Assembly: GCA_946612115.1 (NCBI GenBank)
Contig: CAMOEI010000004.1
Coordinates: 1 to 64,000 of the forward strand
Length of the DNA stretch: 64,000 nucleotides
Source of the DNA: an uncultured Caryophanales bacterium
Lineage (GTDB): Bacteria > Bacillota_I > Bacilli_A > RFN20 > CAG-826
Reading direction: 5' to 3'
Below the pieces are notes generated by a model, which did not search any database, was not told the DNA's origin, and worked only from the letters and a program-made list of their open reading frames with translations. Numbering within the stretch: position 1 is the stretch's first letter; every line of letters starts with the position of its first letter. Of this stretch, positions 36,429-46,596 are shown piece by piece. The position numbers were made by a program, and so were the translations under genes.

Positions 36429-38072
36429 ATTGTGATTTATTTCATCTCCAGTTGGGTTAATTGATGAATAACCGATATTTGTTAAGTGATCTGCAACTCT
36501 TTCTAGTTCCGCGAGTAAATTACTATGGAAAGGAGAGAGTTCATTTTTACATTCGTTCTTTTTGATTCTATTGAAGTGCGCGTCAGCGAGTTTATCTTTA
36601 TAGCTATCAGTTTCTTCTTCTAACTCTTTTAATCTTTGCAGCTCTAATTCGTTATACTCAATAAATGTATTTCTTGCGACCACAAACATTTCGTCTAACA
36701 TTTGGATGAATTCTTTGAATTCTTCTTTAGCGGTAGAGGAGAAACTCAAATCTTCATTGATTAGTTTTCTCGCCATTTCTAGGAAGTTATAGGCATGATC
36801 TCCAATACGTTCAATATCGTTAATCGCGTGATAATAACTACCTATTCTAGTTTCATCTTCTTCACTAGCCTTATTTGATAATTTGATGAGATATTCACTG
36901 ACCGCGGAGTTAATGCAGTCGATTAATTCTTCACGATCTTCAATTTCTTTTCCATTAGATACATCTAAAGATAAGATATCATTCACTCCTAAATTGAAAT
37001 TGATTCGAGATAATTCAAACATGTATTCGATTTCTTTTTGAACTTGAATAATCGCCACACTTGGAGTGTTTAACAAGTTATCATTGATATAGTGCAATGA
37101 TTTCTTTTTTAGTTCATCATCTTTATCTTTGATAAGTTTATTAGATACTTTTTCAATTGGAGTGATTAAAGGTAAGAAGATAATCAAATAGATGAAGTTA
37201 TAAATAATTGTGAACACCGCTAGGAGAATTCCGACGTTAGATTCAGGAATGGTATTTAAAAAATTAAATAAAGGAGTGTTAACTGCCCAGATAATTCCAG
37301 TAGCGAGAACCGCCATTAAGATGCGGCACACTAAAGTGGAATAAGTCACTCTTTTTCCTAAAGTGTTGCTGTTAAACGAAGCGATAATAGCAGGCAATAA
37401 GGCTCCAATAGTGGCGCCAATTACTAAATAGAATCCAGAAGATAATAAGGACGGATTAGCGGCCACCATAATAATGACAATACTATTAGTGGCGCTACTA
37501 GATTGAGTTAACGCGGTAATAACTACACCTATTAACATTAGTAAGAATGGGAAATCCACTTTACTAACTACATCGATTAAAGCGTTTTGAATATCTGGAT
37601 AATTAAACGCTCCTTTCATCGCCTCTAAGCCAAAGAATAAAATACCAAATCCAATAAGGATTTCACTGATATTTTTAATGGTTGCGTTTTTAAAAAATCC
37701 GATGATAAATCCGATAAAGGCAATCGCCATTAAGAAGATTGAAAATGAAAATGAAGATAAAGATACAAATAATCCAGTAACTGTTGTTCCTAAAAAGGCT
37801 CCTAGCATAATGGCAAAGCCTTGAGCAAAAGTTAATGCATTAGCACTTAAAAAACCAACAGTCATAACTGTGGTCGCCCCACTAGATTGAACTATTGCAG
37901 TTGTTCCTGCTCCAATTGCGGCGGAAACAATTCTTTTATCTTTAATCTTTTTAAAGAGCTTACGAATATATTTACCAGCGCTATTTTTTAATCCGTGGGA
38001 CATCATGTTCATCCCAACAACAAAAACAACTAAACCGGTAAGAAGTAAAATAATTTGCTTTGTTATTTCCAT
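36420..38072 (-). CDS. Na/Pi cotransporter family protein with PhoU-like C-terminus
   Basis: GTTAIVQSSGATTVMTVGF and TALTQSSSATNSI repeats; helical PhoU-like tail; ATG at 38072. Confidence 0.9.
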   Translation of the reverse strand: MEITKQIILLLTGLVVFVVGMNMMSHGLKNSAGKYIRKLFKKIKDKRIVSAAIGAGTTAIVQSSGATTVMTVGFLSANALTFAQGFAIMLGAFLGTTVTGLFVSLSSFSFSIFLMAIAFIGFIIGFFKNATIKNISEILIGFGILFFGLEAMKGAFNYPDIQNALIDVVSKVDFPFLLMLIGVVITALTQSSSATNSIVIIMVAANPSLLSSGFYLVIGATIGALLPAIIASFNSNTLGKRVTYSTLVCRILMAVLATGIIWAVNTPLFNFLNTIPESNVGILLAVFTIIYNFIYLIIFLPLITPIEKVSNKLIKDKDDELKKKSLHYINDNLLNTPSVAIIQVQKEIEYMFELSRINFNLGVNDILSLDVSNGKEIEDREELIDCINSAVSEYLIKLSNKASEEDETRIGSYYHAINDIERIGDHAYNFLEMARKLINEDLSFSSTAKEEFKEFIQMLDEMFVVARNTFIEYNELELQRLKELEEETDSYKDKLADAHFNRIKKNECKNELSPFHSNLLAELERVADHLTNIGYSSINPTGDEINHNKS

Positions 38073-38192
38073 AATCAATATATTTATTATATAAAAATTA
38101 GTAAGGATAATTAGAAAAGAATTCTAACTATTTTATTCATAGTGTTAGACTAAAAATAGAAGAATAATTGTAGTTTATATAGGAGATATCTT

Positions 38193-39404
38193 ATGTTTTG
38201 GACAATTAAGAAAATTGGTTACCGTATCGCTCAAAGAGTCTTGATGATTGCGATGTGCTTTATGGATTGGAGAGAACCAATGTTATTTGAAGGTGAAAAC
38301 TCAGTTTTAAAACTCCCTAAATTTATCAAAGATAAAGGAATTAAAAAAGTCATGGTGGTCACCGATAAAGGATTAATGAGTTTACATTTATTAGATCCAT
38401 TTTTAGATGAACTTGAAAATCAAGGGATTGAATTTATTGTCTTTTCTGAAGTTCAACCTAATCCCACAATTGATAACATTGAAAGTTGTAAGGATGCCTA
38501 TATAAACAATAATTGTGAAGGTATTATCGCCTTTGGTGGAGGCTCCCCAATGGATTGCGCTAAAGCAGCGGGAGCAAGAGTAGTCAAACCTCATCAATCA
38601 GTTAGAAAGATGAGAGGATATCTCAAGGTCCATAAAAAACTACCTCCATTTTTCGCTGTTCCTACTACCGCTGGAACTGGTTCAGAAACAACTTTAGCGG
38701 CAGTGGTTACTGACCCAACTACGCACGAGAAAAACGCCATCGCAGATACTTGTTTAAGACCAAAATTTGCGGTCTTAGATCCTAATTTAACAATTGGTTT
38801 ACCACCTCACATTACTTCCACAACAGGTATGGATGCTTATACTCACGCTGTTGAATCTTATATTGGAAAAAGTAATGTTAAGTCGACGATTAGATACGCT
38901 GAAGAAGCAGTTAAATTAATCCGCGCTAATTTAGAAAAAGCCTATACAAATGGTAAAGATATTGAAGCTAGAGAGAACATGCTTAAAGGCTCATTTTACG
39001 CTGGTAGTGCGTTTACTAGAGGGTTTGTTGGATATGTTCATGCGATCGCTCATAATCTAGGCGGAATGTATAACACTCCACACGGTTTAGCCAATGCAGT
39101 TATCCTTCCTTATGTACTAGATTGGTATGGTCCTTCAGTATATAAAACACTAGCAAAACTCGCAGATTTAATTGAAATTTGCGACAAAAACGCCACAAAT
39201 GAGGAAAAAGCAAAGGCCTTTATCGCAGATATTAGAAGAATGAATAAGGCGATGAATATTCCAGAAAAATTCGACTTTATTAAGGAAGAAGATATTCCTT
39301 TATTAGTGAAGCGTGCTTTAAAAGAAGGTAACCCTGGATATCCAGTTCCAAAGATTATGAATGAAAAAGACTGCGAACAAGTTATCCGCAGCCTCATGCA
39401 ATAA
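38193..39404 (+). CDS. Iron-containing alcohol dehydrogenase
   Basis: GGGSPMDCAKA, PTTAGTGSETT, HAIAHNLGGMYNTPHGLANA. Confidence 0.93.
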   Translation: MFWTIKKIGYRIAQRVLMIAMCFMDWREPMLFEGENSVLKLPKFIKDKGIKKVMVVTDKGLMSLHLLDPFLDELENQGIEFIVFSEVQPNPTIDNIESCKDAYINNNCEGIIAFGGGSPMDCAKAAGARVVKPHQSVRKMRGYLKVHKKLPPFFAVPTTAGTGSETTLAAVVTDPTTHEKNAIADTCLRPKFAVLDPNLTIGLPPHITSTTGMDAYTHAVESYIGKSNVKSTIRYAEEAVKLIRANLEKAYTNGKDIEARENMLKGSFYAGSAFTRGFVGYVHAIAHNLGGMYNTPHGLANAVILPYVLDWYGPSVYKTLAKLADLIEICDKNATNEEKAKAFIADIRRMNKAMNIPEKFDFIKEEDIPLLVKRALKEGNPGYPVPKIMNEKDCEQVIRSLMQ

Positions 39405-39959
39405 TTAGTTAATAAAAGATTTGATAAAATAATCAGCGACTTCTTCAGGTGATTCCTGGAAGTCGTTTTTTATCCAATAATTCAAAATGACAATAAATTC
39501 TTCTACTGAAATTGATTTTTTTAGTTCGAGAGGAATCTCTCCTTGATAATGATAATTTGAGTAATATGAATCAGCGACTTTGAGAAGTTCTTTTCTAAAC
39601 TCTTTCATGAAGATTTCACTTCCTCGAGATTTAAGGATTCCTTTGAAGAGTTCTTTTTCATCTAAAACGTGATAATAGATGTGTTCAATTAAATGACGAT
39701 AGTTATAGAAAGTATCTTTAGAGAAGTCGTGTGATTTTTCTTCTTCTAGAGATTTGGAAAAAACGTGTTCAAAAATATGATGAGAAACTTTCAAAAGCAA
39801 TTCGTCTTTTGTTTTATAGTGTGCGTAGAAAGTTGATCTAGAGATTTTGGCTTCTTCTAAAATATCTTGAATGGTCAAAGACTCATAATCTCTTTGGTTA
39901 ATCAACTTTACAAAGGCTTCGTGAATTTTATTAATTGTTTTTTCTTCTCTTTTATCCAT
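39405..39959 (-). CDS. TetR/AcrR family regulator
   Basis: TIQDILEEAKISRSTFYAHYKTKDELL HTH. Confidence 0.92.
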   Translation of the reverse strand: MDKREEKTINKIHEAFVKLINQRDYESLTIQDILEEAKISRSTFYAHYKTKDELLLKVSHHIFEHVFSKSLEEEKSHDFSKDTFYNYRHLIEHIYYHVLDEKELFKGILKSRGSEIFMKEFRKELLKVADSYYSNYHYQGEIPLELKKSISVEEFIVILNYWIKNDFQESPEEVADYFIKSFIN

Positions 39960-39970
39960 ATATACACCTC

Positions 39971-40036
39971 GTTCGATATTTAGTAATCGAATAAATAATA
40001 ATCCTACATAGTGTTCGTTAACAATAAATATCGAAC
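39971..40036. promoter_or_regulatory. Candidate TetR operator region
   Basis: GTTCGATATTTA (39971-39982) and TAAATATCGAAC (40025-40036), perfect 12-bp inverted repeat. Confidence 0.55.
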
Positions 40037-40123
40037 AAAAATTCGAATATTATTTGATAATTATTTTGAAATAGTAAACTCATAGAGATACAATGAATTT
40101 AACTTAAAAAAGGAGATTTATTT

Positions 40124-40549
40124 ATGGCATGTTTCTTAGTATCCGCTGCCGCAGCAGTTGGTGTTACCGCAGCAAAATACATCGTTAGACATAACGAGAA
40201 GAAAAACGAATTAGTCGTTAAAGAACCAAAAGAATACAAATTCGGTTCTGAAGTCAAATGGAGCAAAAAATTAGCTTATTTGGAATTAATGCTTTGGGCT
40301 GGTTCATTTGTTTTAGCAGGTGAGCACATCCTTCATGGAGAAGTTACTCCATTCCCACCATACCTAACTAAAGCCGGAGAAGGTCCGGAAGGAGTTAGAG
40401 AAATGTTAACAGAAATGGGCACTGTTGGAGTTATTATGCTCGTCTCATTAGTGGCCGTTTGGGGAATTGGTGTTCTTCTAGTTGACTACATTAAATATAG
40501 AAAGCATAAGAAAGCTGAAAACAAGGTCTTATCCGCGGAGGCAAAATAA
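40124..40549 (+). CDS. Small multi-TM membrane protein
   Basis: SD AAAAAAGGAG; first gene of a TetR-divergent operon. Confidence 0.65.
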   Translation: MACFLVSAAAAVGVTAAKYIVRHNEKKNELVVKEPKEYKFGSEVKWSKKLAYLELMLWAGSFVLAGEHILHGEVTPFPPYLTKAGEGPEGVREMLTEMGTVGVIMLVSLVAVWGIGVLLVDYIKYRKHKKAENKVLSAEAK

Positions 40550-40836
40550 TGTATTTCATCGTTTCAGTTGTTTGTACAGCTATTGCCGCTGTTTTGTGGT
40601 TCTTCTTTAGAGAAAGAAAAAGTTTACATCTAGATTTCTTAACCATTATTTTTGGTGCTGCATCAGTTATGTGGTTAATCGATGTTATCTTTACAGCAGC
40701 CGAAGGTAATAATCCATTTGAAATTGAACCTATTGATGGTTGGATCTCATTATGGACCATCTTAGGTGGAATATTCTTCTGGTTATTATTGTCCTTCATC
40801 GTTAACAACAAAGCAAAATCAGTTGAAGCTAAGTAA
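40549..40836 (+). CDS. Small three-TM membrane protein
   Basis: Overlaps the preceding stop; hydrophobic segments. Confidence 0.6.
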   Translation: MYFIVSVVCTAIAAVLWFFFRERKSLHLDFLTIIFGAASVMWLIDVIFTAAEGNNPFEIEPIDGWISLWTILGGIFFWLLLSFIVNNKAKSVEAK

Positions 40837-40845
40837 TTGCTGAAT

Positions 40846-40875
40846 AAAAACGTCGCTGTTAAGTGACGTTTTTAT
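40846..40875 (+). terminator. Terminator
   Basis: AAAACGTCGC-TGTTAA-GTGACGTTTT. Confidence 0.65.
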
Positions 40876-40924
40876 TATGGCAATTCGTATATATGCGCGT
40901 TAAAATGTTAATAGAGGTTTACAT

Positions 40925-41596
40925 ATGTTTAAATTTTGGGGAGACGGTAGCGAGGCTGTCAAAGAGGCAGTCAAAGGTATCGCTGTTAGAAGTACAGAAA
41001 ACTTCAATTGGACATTTATCTTCATTTTGGCTGTAGTCTTTTATGTCTACTGGTCAGAAATCCACAAGAAAAACTGGGATATGGTTTTCGCTGGATTAGC
41101 TCTATATGGAGTTCACTGGCTATATGAAATCGGTAACGCAGTTATCGCAAAAGTCAGTGGTTATCCTTTATGGGCAGTAAGTAATGACACAACATCATTT
41201 ATTCTTCTCATCGGTGTTTCTTGGGAATTATCAATGATGTTTATGCTTGCAGGAATCATTTCGTTAAAGATGCTTCCTCAAGATAGGAATAAGAGATGGT
41301 TTGCCTTTGGTAAATTTAAAGGAATTCCATGTCGATTAGTTGGTGCGATATCAATGGCATTATTGTTCGCTTTAGTCGAATCTTTCTTAGCGGCAACTGG
41401 AAATGGATTAAAGTTTATTTGGGTATATCCATGGTGGGGTGTCTTACCAGTATTTATTACCACTTATATTCCATTCTTCTTAGCGAGTAATTATGTTCCT
41501 GATATGAAACCTAAGACTAGAAAGATTTTCCTAATCTCTGAATGGTCGCTTGTCGCTATATTATTAGTGGTTCTTATTCCACTTGGAATTATTTAA
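40925..41596 (+). CDS. Multi-TM membrane protein
   Basis: Many TM segments; SD agagg. Confidence 0.65.
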   Translation: MFKFWGDGSEAVKEAVKGIAVRSTENFNWTFIFILAVVFYVYWSEIHKKNWDMVFAGLALYGVHWLYEIGNAVIAKVSGYPLWAVSNDTTSFILLIGVSWELSMMFMLAGIISLKMLPQDRNKRWFAFGKFKGIPCRLVGAISMALLFALVESFLAATGNGLKFIWVYPWWGVLPVFITTYIPFFLASNYVPDMKPKTRKIFLISEWSLVAILLVVLIPLGII

Positions 41597-41716
41597 TTGG
41601 ATAAATGAGTCGCCGGAAACGGTGACTTTTTTAATTATGTTTTTTTCTTTGTTGTCCTTCATATTTTTTTAATCTATACTTATTAAGTATTTCGAATACA
41701 TAAAGGAGACATAAAA

Positions 41717-43375
41717 ATGTCAAAAGTAAAAGCGGAAAGCTCTACCTTTACTGGCAATAATGTTCCTAAGTTAACGAAAATCCTATATCCTTGGAGTGGA
41801 ATTTTCCGTGATGCATGTTATGCCTTAATCGGCACTTTCTTAATGCAGTACGCAATAACTTCGGGCGTTTTAAGCAGTAATCCTGGAGATTTCAAAGCCC
41901 AATATGCGGTCATTACTATTGCGATGATGATTGCGTTATTATGGGATGGTATTAACGATCCAATCATGGGATTCATCCTTGAAAAATGTCATTTCAAGGC
42001 TGGTAAATTTAGACCATGGATTGAGATTGGTGCCGTTGGCAACGCTGCCGTTGTCTTACTCATGTTCCTTTGCCCATTAATCTTTACTGGATTAAGAGGA
42101 TGGGGATATGTTGCGTTCATGATTGTCATGTATATCCTTTGGGATACAGCGTTCACTATGAACGATATCGGTTATTGGTCAATGCTTCCTGCATTAACAA
42201 ATGACCCACAACAAAGAGCTAAGTTAACCACAAGTACGGCTATTGCTGCTTCTGTCGGTACATTCTTTATGAATATCGCAATGTTTGTTCTTCCTGGTAT
42301 TGGTCTAGGTAGTACAATTCAAGTCTACGCTATTGCAGGTGTTGCAATTGCATTATTATTCTTAGCTTCGCAAACTCTTGTTTTCTTCCTTTGTAAGGAA
42401 CGTGTACGTGATGCTGAACAAGAAGAAGTATCTGAAAAATCATCGATTCTTGATTTGTTTAGAGTTGTCGCAAAAAATAAGGAATTACGTTACGCCGCGA
42501 TTGGCATGTTCTTATATTATTTTGCTAGCTTTATTCTTACCGGAATTGGTCAAAACTATTTCTATATCCAGTATGGATATGGTGGTAACCAAGGTGGAAT
42601 GGTCGCAACCGTTATTTCAGTATTCTATGTCTTAGGTACAATCGTTGCGCAAGCACTATATCCAAGTATGGCGAAAAAGCTTTCTAAAAAGAAGATATTA
42701 ACTATTGTCACAATTGTTATTGTTGTTTCTTACTTATTATTCTTCTTTGTCGCATTCCCAATCTTTGGTAAACCACTCGCCTGGAATACACCTGATCCAA
42801 CAAATGGATTTGCCTGGGTATTTGGTGGAACAATGTTCTTGCTTTATATCTTGTGTTTTATCTTCTTCGGTGCCTCTGGTATTTTCTATCTCGCATGCTT
42901 AGTTATGTTCCAAGATGCGATTGATTATGGTGAATTAACTACCGGAGAAAGAAAAGAATCTATTTGCTTTGCTTGGAGACCATTAGATGTCAAACTTGCA
43001 TCAGGATTAAATAGAGGATTACAATACGCAACATTTGGTATTACTGGAACAGTTATCGCAATTAACGCGATTAGTAACTGGGAAGGTATTGGTAATGCTT
43101 TAAATGCAGATCCAAATATGGCGGCTGCCCAAAAAACAGCGGTTAACAATGTCGTTAGTGAAAATATTAAAAACGCTACATCAGCTGTTAATAACGGCCA
43201 ATTAATTGCCTTTGGTGCGATTATTATCGGTGTTATTTTAGTGGCATTCCTTCTTTCATATTTCTTGCTCAGATTTAAATATTCATTAGATGAGAAGAAA
43301 GTTGAAGAAGTCGTTGCTCAATTAAACGCCAAAAAAGAGGGCGCTGCTAAAGCAGAAGTCGCTCAAGCAGCGTAA
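41717..43375 (+). CDS. MFS/GPH-type transporter
   Basis: About 12 TM; ALLWDGINDPIMGFILEKCHFKAGKFRPWIEIG (MelB-like). Confidence 0.82.
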   Translation: MSKVKAESSTFTGNNVPKLTKILYPWSGIFRDACYALIGTFLMQYAITSGVLSSNPGDFKAQYAVITIAMMIALLWDGINDPIMGFILEKCHFKAGKFRPWIEIGAVGNAAVVLLMFLCPLIFTGLRGWGYVAFMIVMYILWDTAFTMNDIGYWSMLPALTNDPQQRAKLTTSTAIAASVGTFFMNIAMFVLPGIGLGSTIQVYAIAGVAIALLFLASQTLVFFLCKERVRDAEQEEVSEKSSILDLFRVVAKNKELRYAAIGMFLYYFASFILTGIGQNYFYIQYGYGGNQGGMVATVISVFYVLGTIVAQALYPSMAKKLSKKKILTIVTIVIVVSYLLFFFVAFPIFGKPLAWNTPDPTNGFAWVFGGTMFLLYILCFIFFGASGIFYLACLVMFQDAIDYGELTTGERKESICFAWRPLDVKLASGLNRGLQYATFGITGTVIAINAISNWEGIGNALNADPNMAAAQKTAVNNVVSENIKNATSAVNNGQLIAFGAIIIGVILVAFLLSYFLLRFKYSLDEKKVEEVVAQLNAKKEGAAKAEVAQAA

Positions 43376-43389
43376 TGGAGGACCAAAAT

Positions 43390-43968
43390 ATGAAAATTAA
43401 ACATTTTGCATTAATTGGTGTTACCGCCTTATTACTCACAGGTTGTTCATCTTCTTCAACAGAGGCAGATGCTGAAAAACTTTACAAAAATAAAGATGTT
43501 ACCGGCTATGTCGCTACTGTTGATGAAAATAAATCTAAAGAACTTGAGGAAGTTGATTCCAAAGACAAAAAGGTTGGAAAAGATGGTGCTGAAAGCGCTG
43601 CATTCCTTGTTCAATATGGTCTTTTAAAAGCCCAAACTTCTTTAGTAGCGCCATGGACATATTTAACTGTTAATTTCGCTGTTAGAAACGCTTTAGATAA
43701 AGAACTTGCTAAAGCATATAAAGATGATATTACCTATACCATCTCTGGAGCGACAACCACTGTTCAATTTGAAGGTGCTAGCGATTTAGATTTAGGTGAT
43801 GACATTAAGAATTGTTCTTTCGCCTATTCTTATGAAGCGGTATATAACTCAAATGGTTTATTAACGAAAGCAAACTTAATTGCTTCTTACGTTCAACAAG
43901 AAAAAGGTAAAGAACCAACAGTTGTTCGTACTTATAAATCATATAGAGTTGTCTCTTGGAGCAAGTAA
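43390..43968 (+). CDS. Hypothetical lipoprotein
   Basis: Lipobox LLTGC; SD GGAGG, ATG at 43390. Confidence 0.7.
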   Translation: MKIKHFALIGVTALLLTGCSSSSTEADAEKLYKNKDVTGYVATVDENKSKELEEVDSKDKKVGKDGAESAAFLVQYGLLKAQTSLVAPWTYLTVNFAVRNALDKELAKAYKDDITYTISGATTTVQFEGASDLDLGDDIKNCSFAYSYEAVYNSNGLLTKANLIASYVQQEKGKEPTVVRTYKSYRVVSWSK

Positions 43969-43989
43969 TTAATTAACAAACTAAAAGGG

Positions 43990-44016
43990 CTAGAGATTTA
44001 TCTCTAGTCTTTTTTA
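43990..44016 (+). terminator. Terminator
   Basis: CTAGAGAT-TT-ATCTCTAG then TCTTTTTT. Confidence 0.75.
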
Positions 44017-44102
44017 TTGCTCCAATTTCTCTTACATACTTTTCTAGAAAAATATGTAATTTTCTTTTTGTTAAATAAATTATTATTTATAATAAGAATA
44101 CT

Positions 44103-46145
44103 ATGAAGAAAAAGATTAACAGTTTAAGAGTATTTAATTACATATTTATTATCATTCAATTTTTAGCGATTGCGGCTTTCGCAATTATCTATTTCAATAA
44201 CTTTTTTAGCACCAAGATGCTTATTCGTCCTGAATTTGTTGTCGCAGGAGCGGTTATCTTAGTAACTTTAGACACTATTGTTTTATGGACTAACTTAGTA
44301 AGTATTTCTAGTTATCGTCATAAAACTGATTTAAAAGCCGCTCAAGTTATTGGTAGTGACGTTCAAGAAGCTTATAATTTCGCGATGATTGGTTTAGTGG
44401 TCACTGATGAAAACGACACAATTATTTGGTGTAACGATTTATTTAAAGATCGTCACTTAGACATCATTGATTTAAATATCTTTGAATGGCAAAAGTCTTT
44501 AAAGACACTTAAAGAAAAAGGCGATCCAGATGCAGTAGCGAAACTCATTATTTCCAATAGAAACTTTGAATGTAAATTCCTCGCTGATGCGGGATTATGG
44601 ATTTTCAAAGATACAACTGACTATGAAGCTGTTTATACCTATAGTAAACAACAAGCCCCAGTCGTTGGTATTTTATCCATGGATAACTATGATGAAGTTA
44701 TTAAAGGTGATGATGATTATAATGACACGATCACCAAAGCTAAAGATGAAATCTTTAAATATTGTAACGAACACGACATTCTATTACGTAAATTCAAAGA
44801 TAGTAACTACTTAATGTTATTTAACTATGATTCATATTGCAGAATTAAAGATGATAACTTCTCTATTATCGATAAGGTTAGAAATATTTCTATTGGAGAA
44901 GATGTTCCATTAACTTTATCTATTGGTATTGCTAGAGATTTCCCTGACGTTGTTAAACTTAATGAACTCGCTAATTCGGCTTTATCAATTGCTATGTCTC
45001 GAGGTGGAGACCAAGTCGTTGTTTCCGTTTACGGAAAAGAAATGGAGTTCTATGGTGGTAAAACTGAAGCTCAAGAGAAACGTTCCAAAGTTAAAACTAG
45101 AGTCCTCGCTGACTCATTAATTTCATTAATTAAAAATGCTTCTAACGTTTTAGTTATGGGCCACACAAATATGGATATGGACGCTTTAGGCGCGTGTTTA
45201 GGCGTTAAAGCGATTTGTGATCGAGTGAAAATCCCTACTAAGATTGTCGTTGATTTAAGAGCGACAGAATCTAAAACAAGAGCCGCTATTACATCTTCTT
45301 TTAGTAAAGAAGAATTAGAAGAATTAATCGTTTCTAGTAAAGATGCATTAAGCGAAGTTAAACCAGATTCTTTATTAATTGTTTGTGATGTACATATTCC
45401 AAGCATGGTTATGGCTCCTAACTTATTAGATAAGATTAGTAAGGTAGTTGTTATCGACCATCATAGAAGAGCGGAAGAATATATTGAATCTCCTGTCTTT
45501 AACTATATTGATCCAGCGGCCTCTAGTGCTTCTGAATTAATTACTGAATTTATTAGATTTGCGTCTATCTCTCCTAGAATTGAACTCTCCCCAATTTATG
45601 CGACTATTATGCTCGCTGGTATTTTCCTTGATAGTGGATTCTATAAGAGTAAAAACACTGGTATGAGAACATTTGAAGCTAGCACCATCTTAAAAGAATA
45701 TGGTGCTGATAACTCTATGGCGGATGATTTACTTAAAGATGATTATGAAGAATATCTTGAAATCAACTCTATCGTTCAAAATATCAAAACTGTGGCCTAT
45801 GGAGTGGTTTATGCGATTGCGGATCCTAGTAAGATTTATGACACTGCTAGTATCGCAAAAGCCGCGAATACATGTTTATCAATGAAAGGAATTCATGCTT
45901 CCTTTGTCATTGGTAAAACTAGTGGTAGAGAAACAAAAATTTCCGCTAGAAGTGACGGACTTGTTAATGTTTCTTTACTTTGTGAAAAACTCGGTGGAGG
46001 TGGACACTTCACCAGCGCTGCTGCAACATTCTTAAAAAGTGATGTCCACGAAGTTGAAGAACAACTCGTCGATGTCATCCATAAACATTTAAGCGAAGCT
46101 AAAGCAGACGCTAGAAGACAAATTCCAGAAGGAGCAGTGGATTAA
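44103..46145 (+). CDS. gdpP: c-di-AMP phosphodiesterase GdpP (TM-PAS-GGDEF-DHH/DHHA1)
   Basis: Two N-terminal TMs, VMGHTNMDMDALGACLG, IDHHRR, GGGGHFTSAA; followed by rplI. Confidence 0.94.
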   Translation: MKKKINSLRVFNYIFIIIQFLAIAAFAIIYFNNFFSTKMLIRPEFVVAGAVILVTLDTIVLWTNLVSISSYRHKTDLKAAQVIGSDVQEAYNFAMIGLVVTDENDTIIWCNDLFKDRHLDIIDLNIFEWQKSLKTLKEKGDPDAVAKLIISNRNFECKFLADAGLWIFKDTTDYEAVYTYSKQQAPVVGILSMDNYDEVIKGDDDYNDTITKAKDEIFKYCNEHDILLRKFKDSNYLMLFNYDSYCRIKDDNFSIIDKVRNISIGEDVPLTLSIGIARDFPDVVKLNELANSALSIAMSRGGDQVVVSVYGKEMEFYGGKTEAQEKRSKVKTRVLADSLISLIKNASNVLVMGHTNMDMDALGACLGVKAICDRVKIPTKIVVDLRATESKTRAAITSSFSKEELEELIVSSKDALSEVKPDSLLIVCDVHIPSMVMAPNLLDKISKVVVIDHHRRAEEYIESPVFNYIDPAASSASELITEFIRFASISPRIELSPIYATIMLAGIFLDSGFYKSKNTGMRTFEASTILKEYGADNSMADDLLKDDYEEYLEINSIVQNIKTVAYGVVYAIADPSKIYDTASIAKAANTCLSMKGIHASFVIGKTSGRETKISARSDGLVNVSLLCEKLGGGGHFTSAAATFLKSDVHEVEEQLVDVIHKHLSEAKADARRQIPEGAVD

Positions 46146-46146
46146 T

Positions 46147-46596
46147 ATGGAAGTTATCTTATTAGCAGACGTTAAAAAGGTTGGTAAAAAGAACCAAACT
46201 GTCAAAGTTAGCGATGGTTATGCAAATAACTATTTATTCAAAAATAAACTCGCTGTACCAGTTAGTAAAAAAAGCGTTGAAATTTTAGCAAATCAACAAG
46301 AAAATGCCCGAATTGCGGAAGAAAACGCTAAAAAAGAAGCTCAAAAGCTTGCTGAAAAATTAAAAGAAGTCACCGTTGAATTAGACTTAAAAGTTGGTAA
46401 AGACGGTAAGACTTTTGGCTCAGTTAGTCCAAAGCAAGTTGAAGAAGAATTAAAAGCTAAACATAACATTGAAATTGATAAAAGAAAGATTATTGATCGT
46501 GAACCGATGTCCTCTCTTGGTTTTTATAAATTAAGAATCGAACTTCATAAAGGAGTTATTGGAGAGATTAAAGTTCATGTTTCAGGGAAGGAGTAA
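46147..46596 (+). CDS. rplI: 50S ribosomal protein bL9
   Basis: MEVILLADVKKVGKKNQTVKVSDGYANNYL. Confidence 0.97.
   Translation: MEVILLADVKKVGKKNQTVKVSDGYANNYLFKNKLAVPVSKKSVEILANQQENARIAEENAKKEAQKLAEKLKEVTVELDLKVGKDGKTFGSVSPKQVEEELKAKHNIEIDKRKIIDREPMSSLGFYKLRIELHKGVIGEIKVHVSGKE

Noticed and set aside
42378-43149. ORFs inside the 41717-43375 transporter on both strands
   Set aside because: Shadow ORFs of a clear transporter gene
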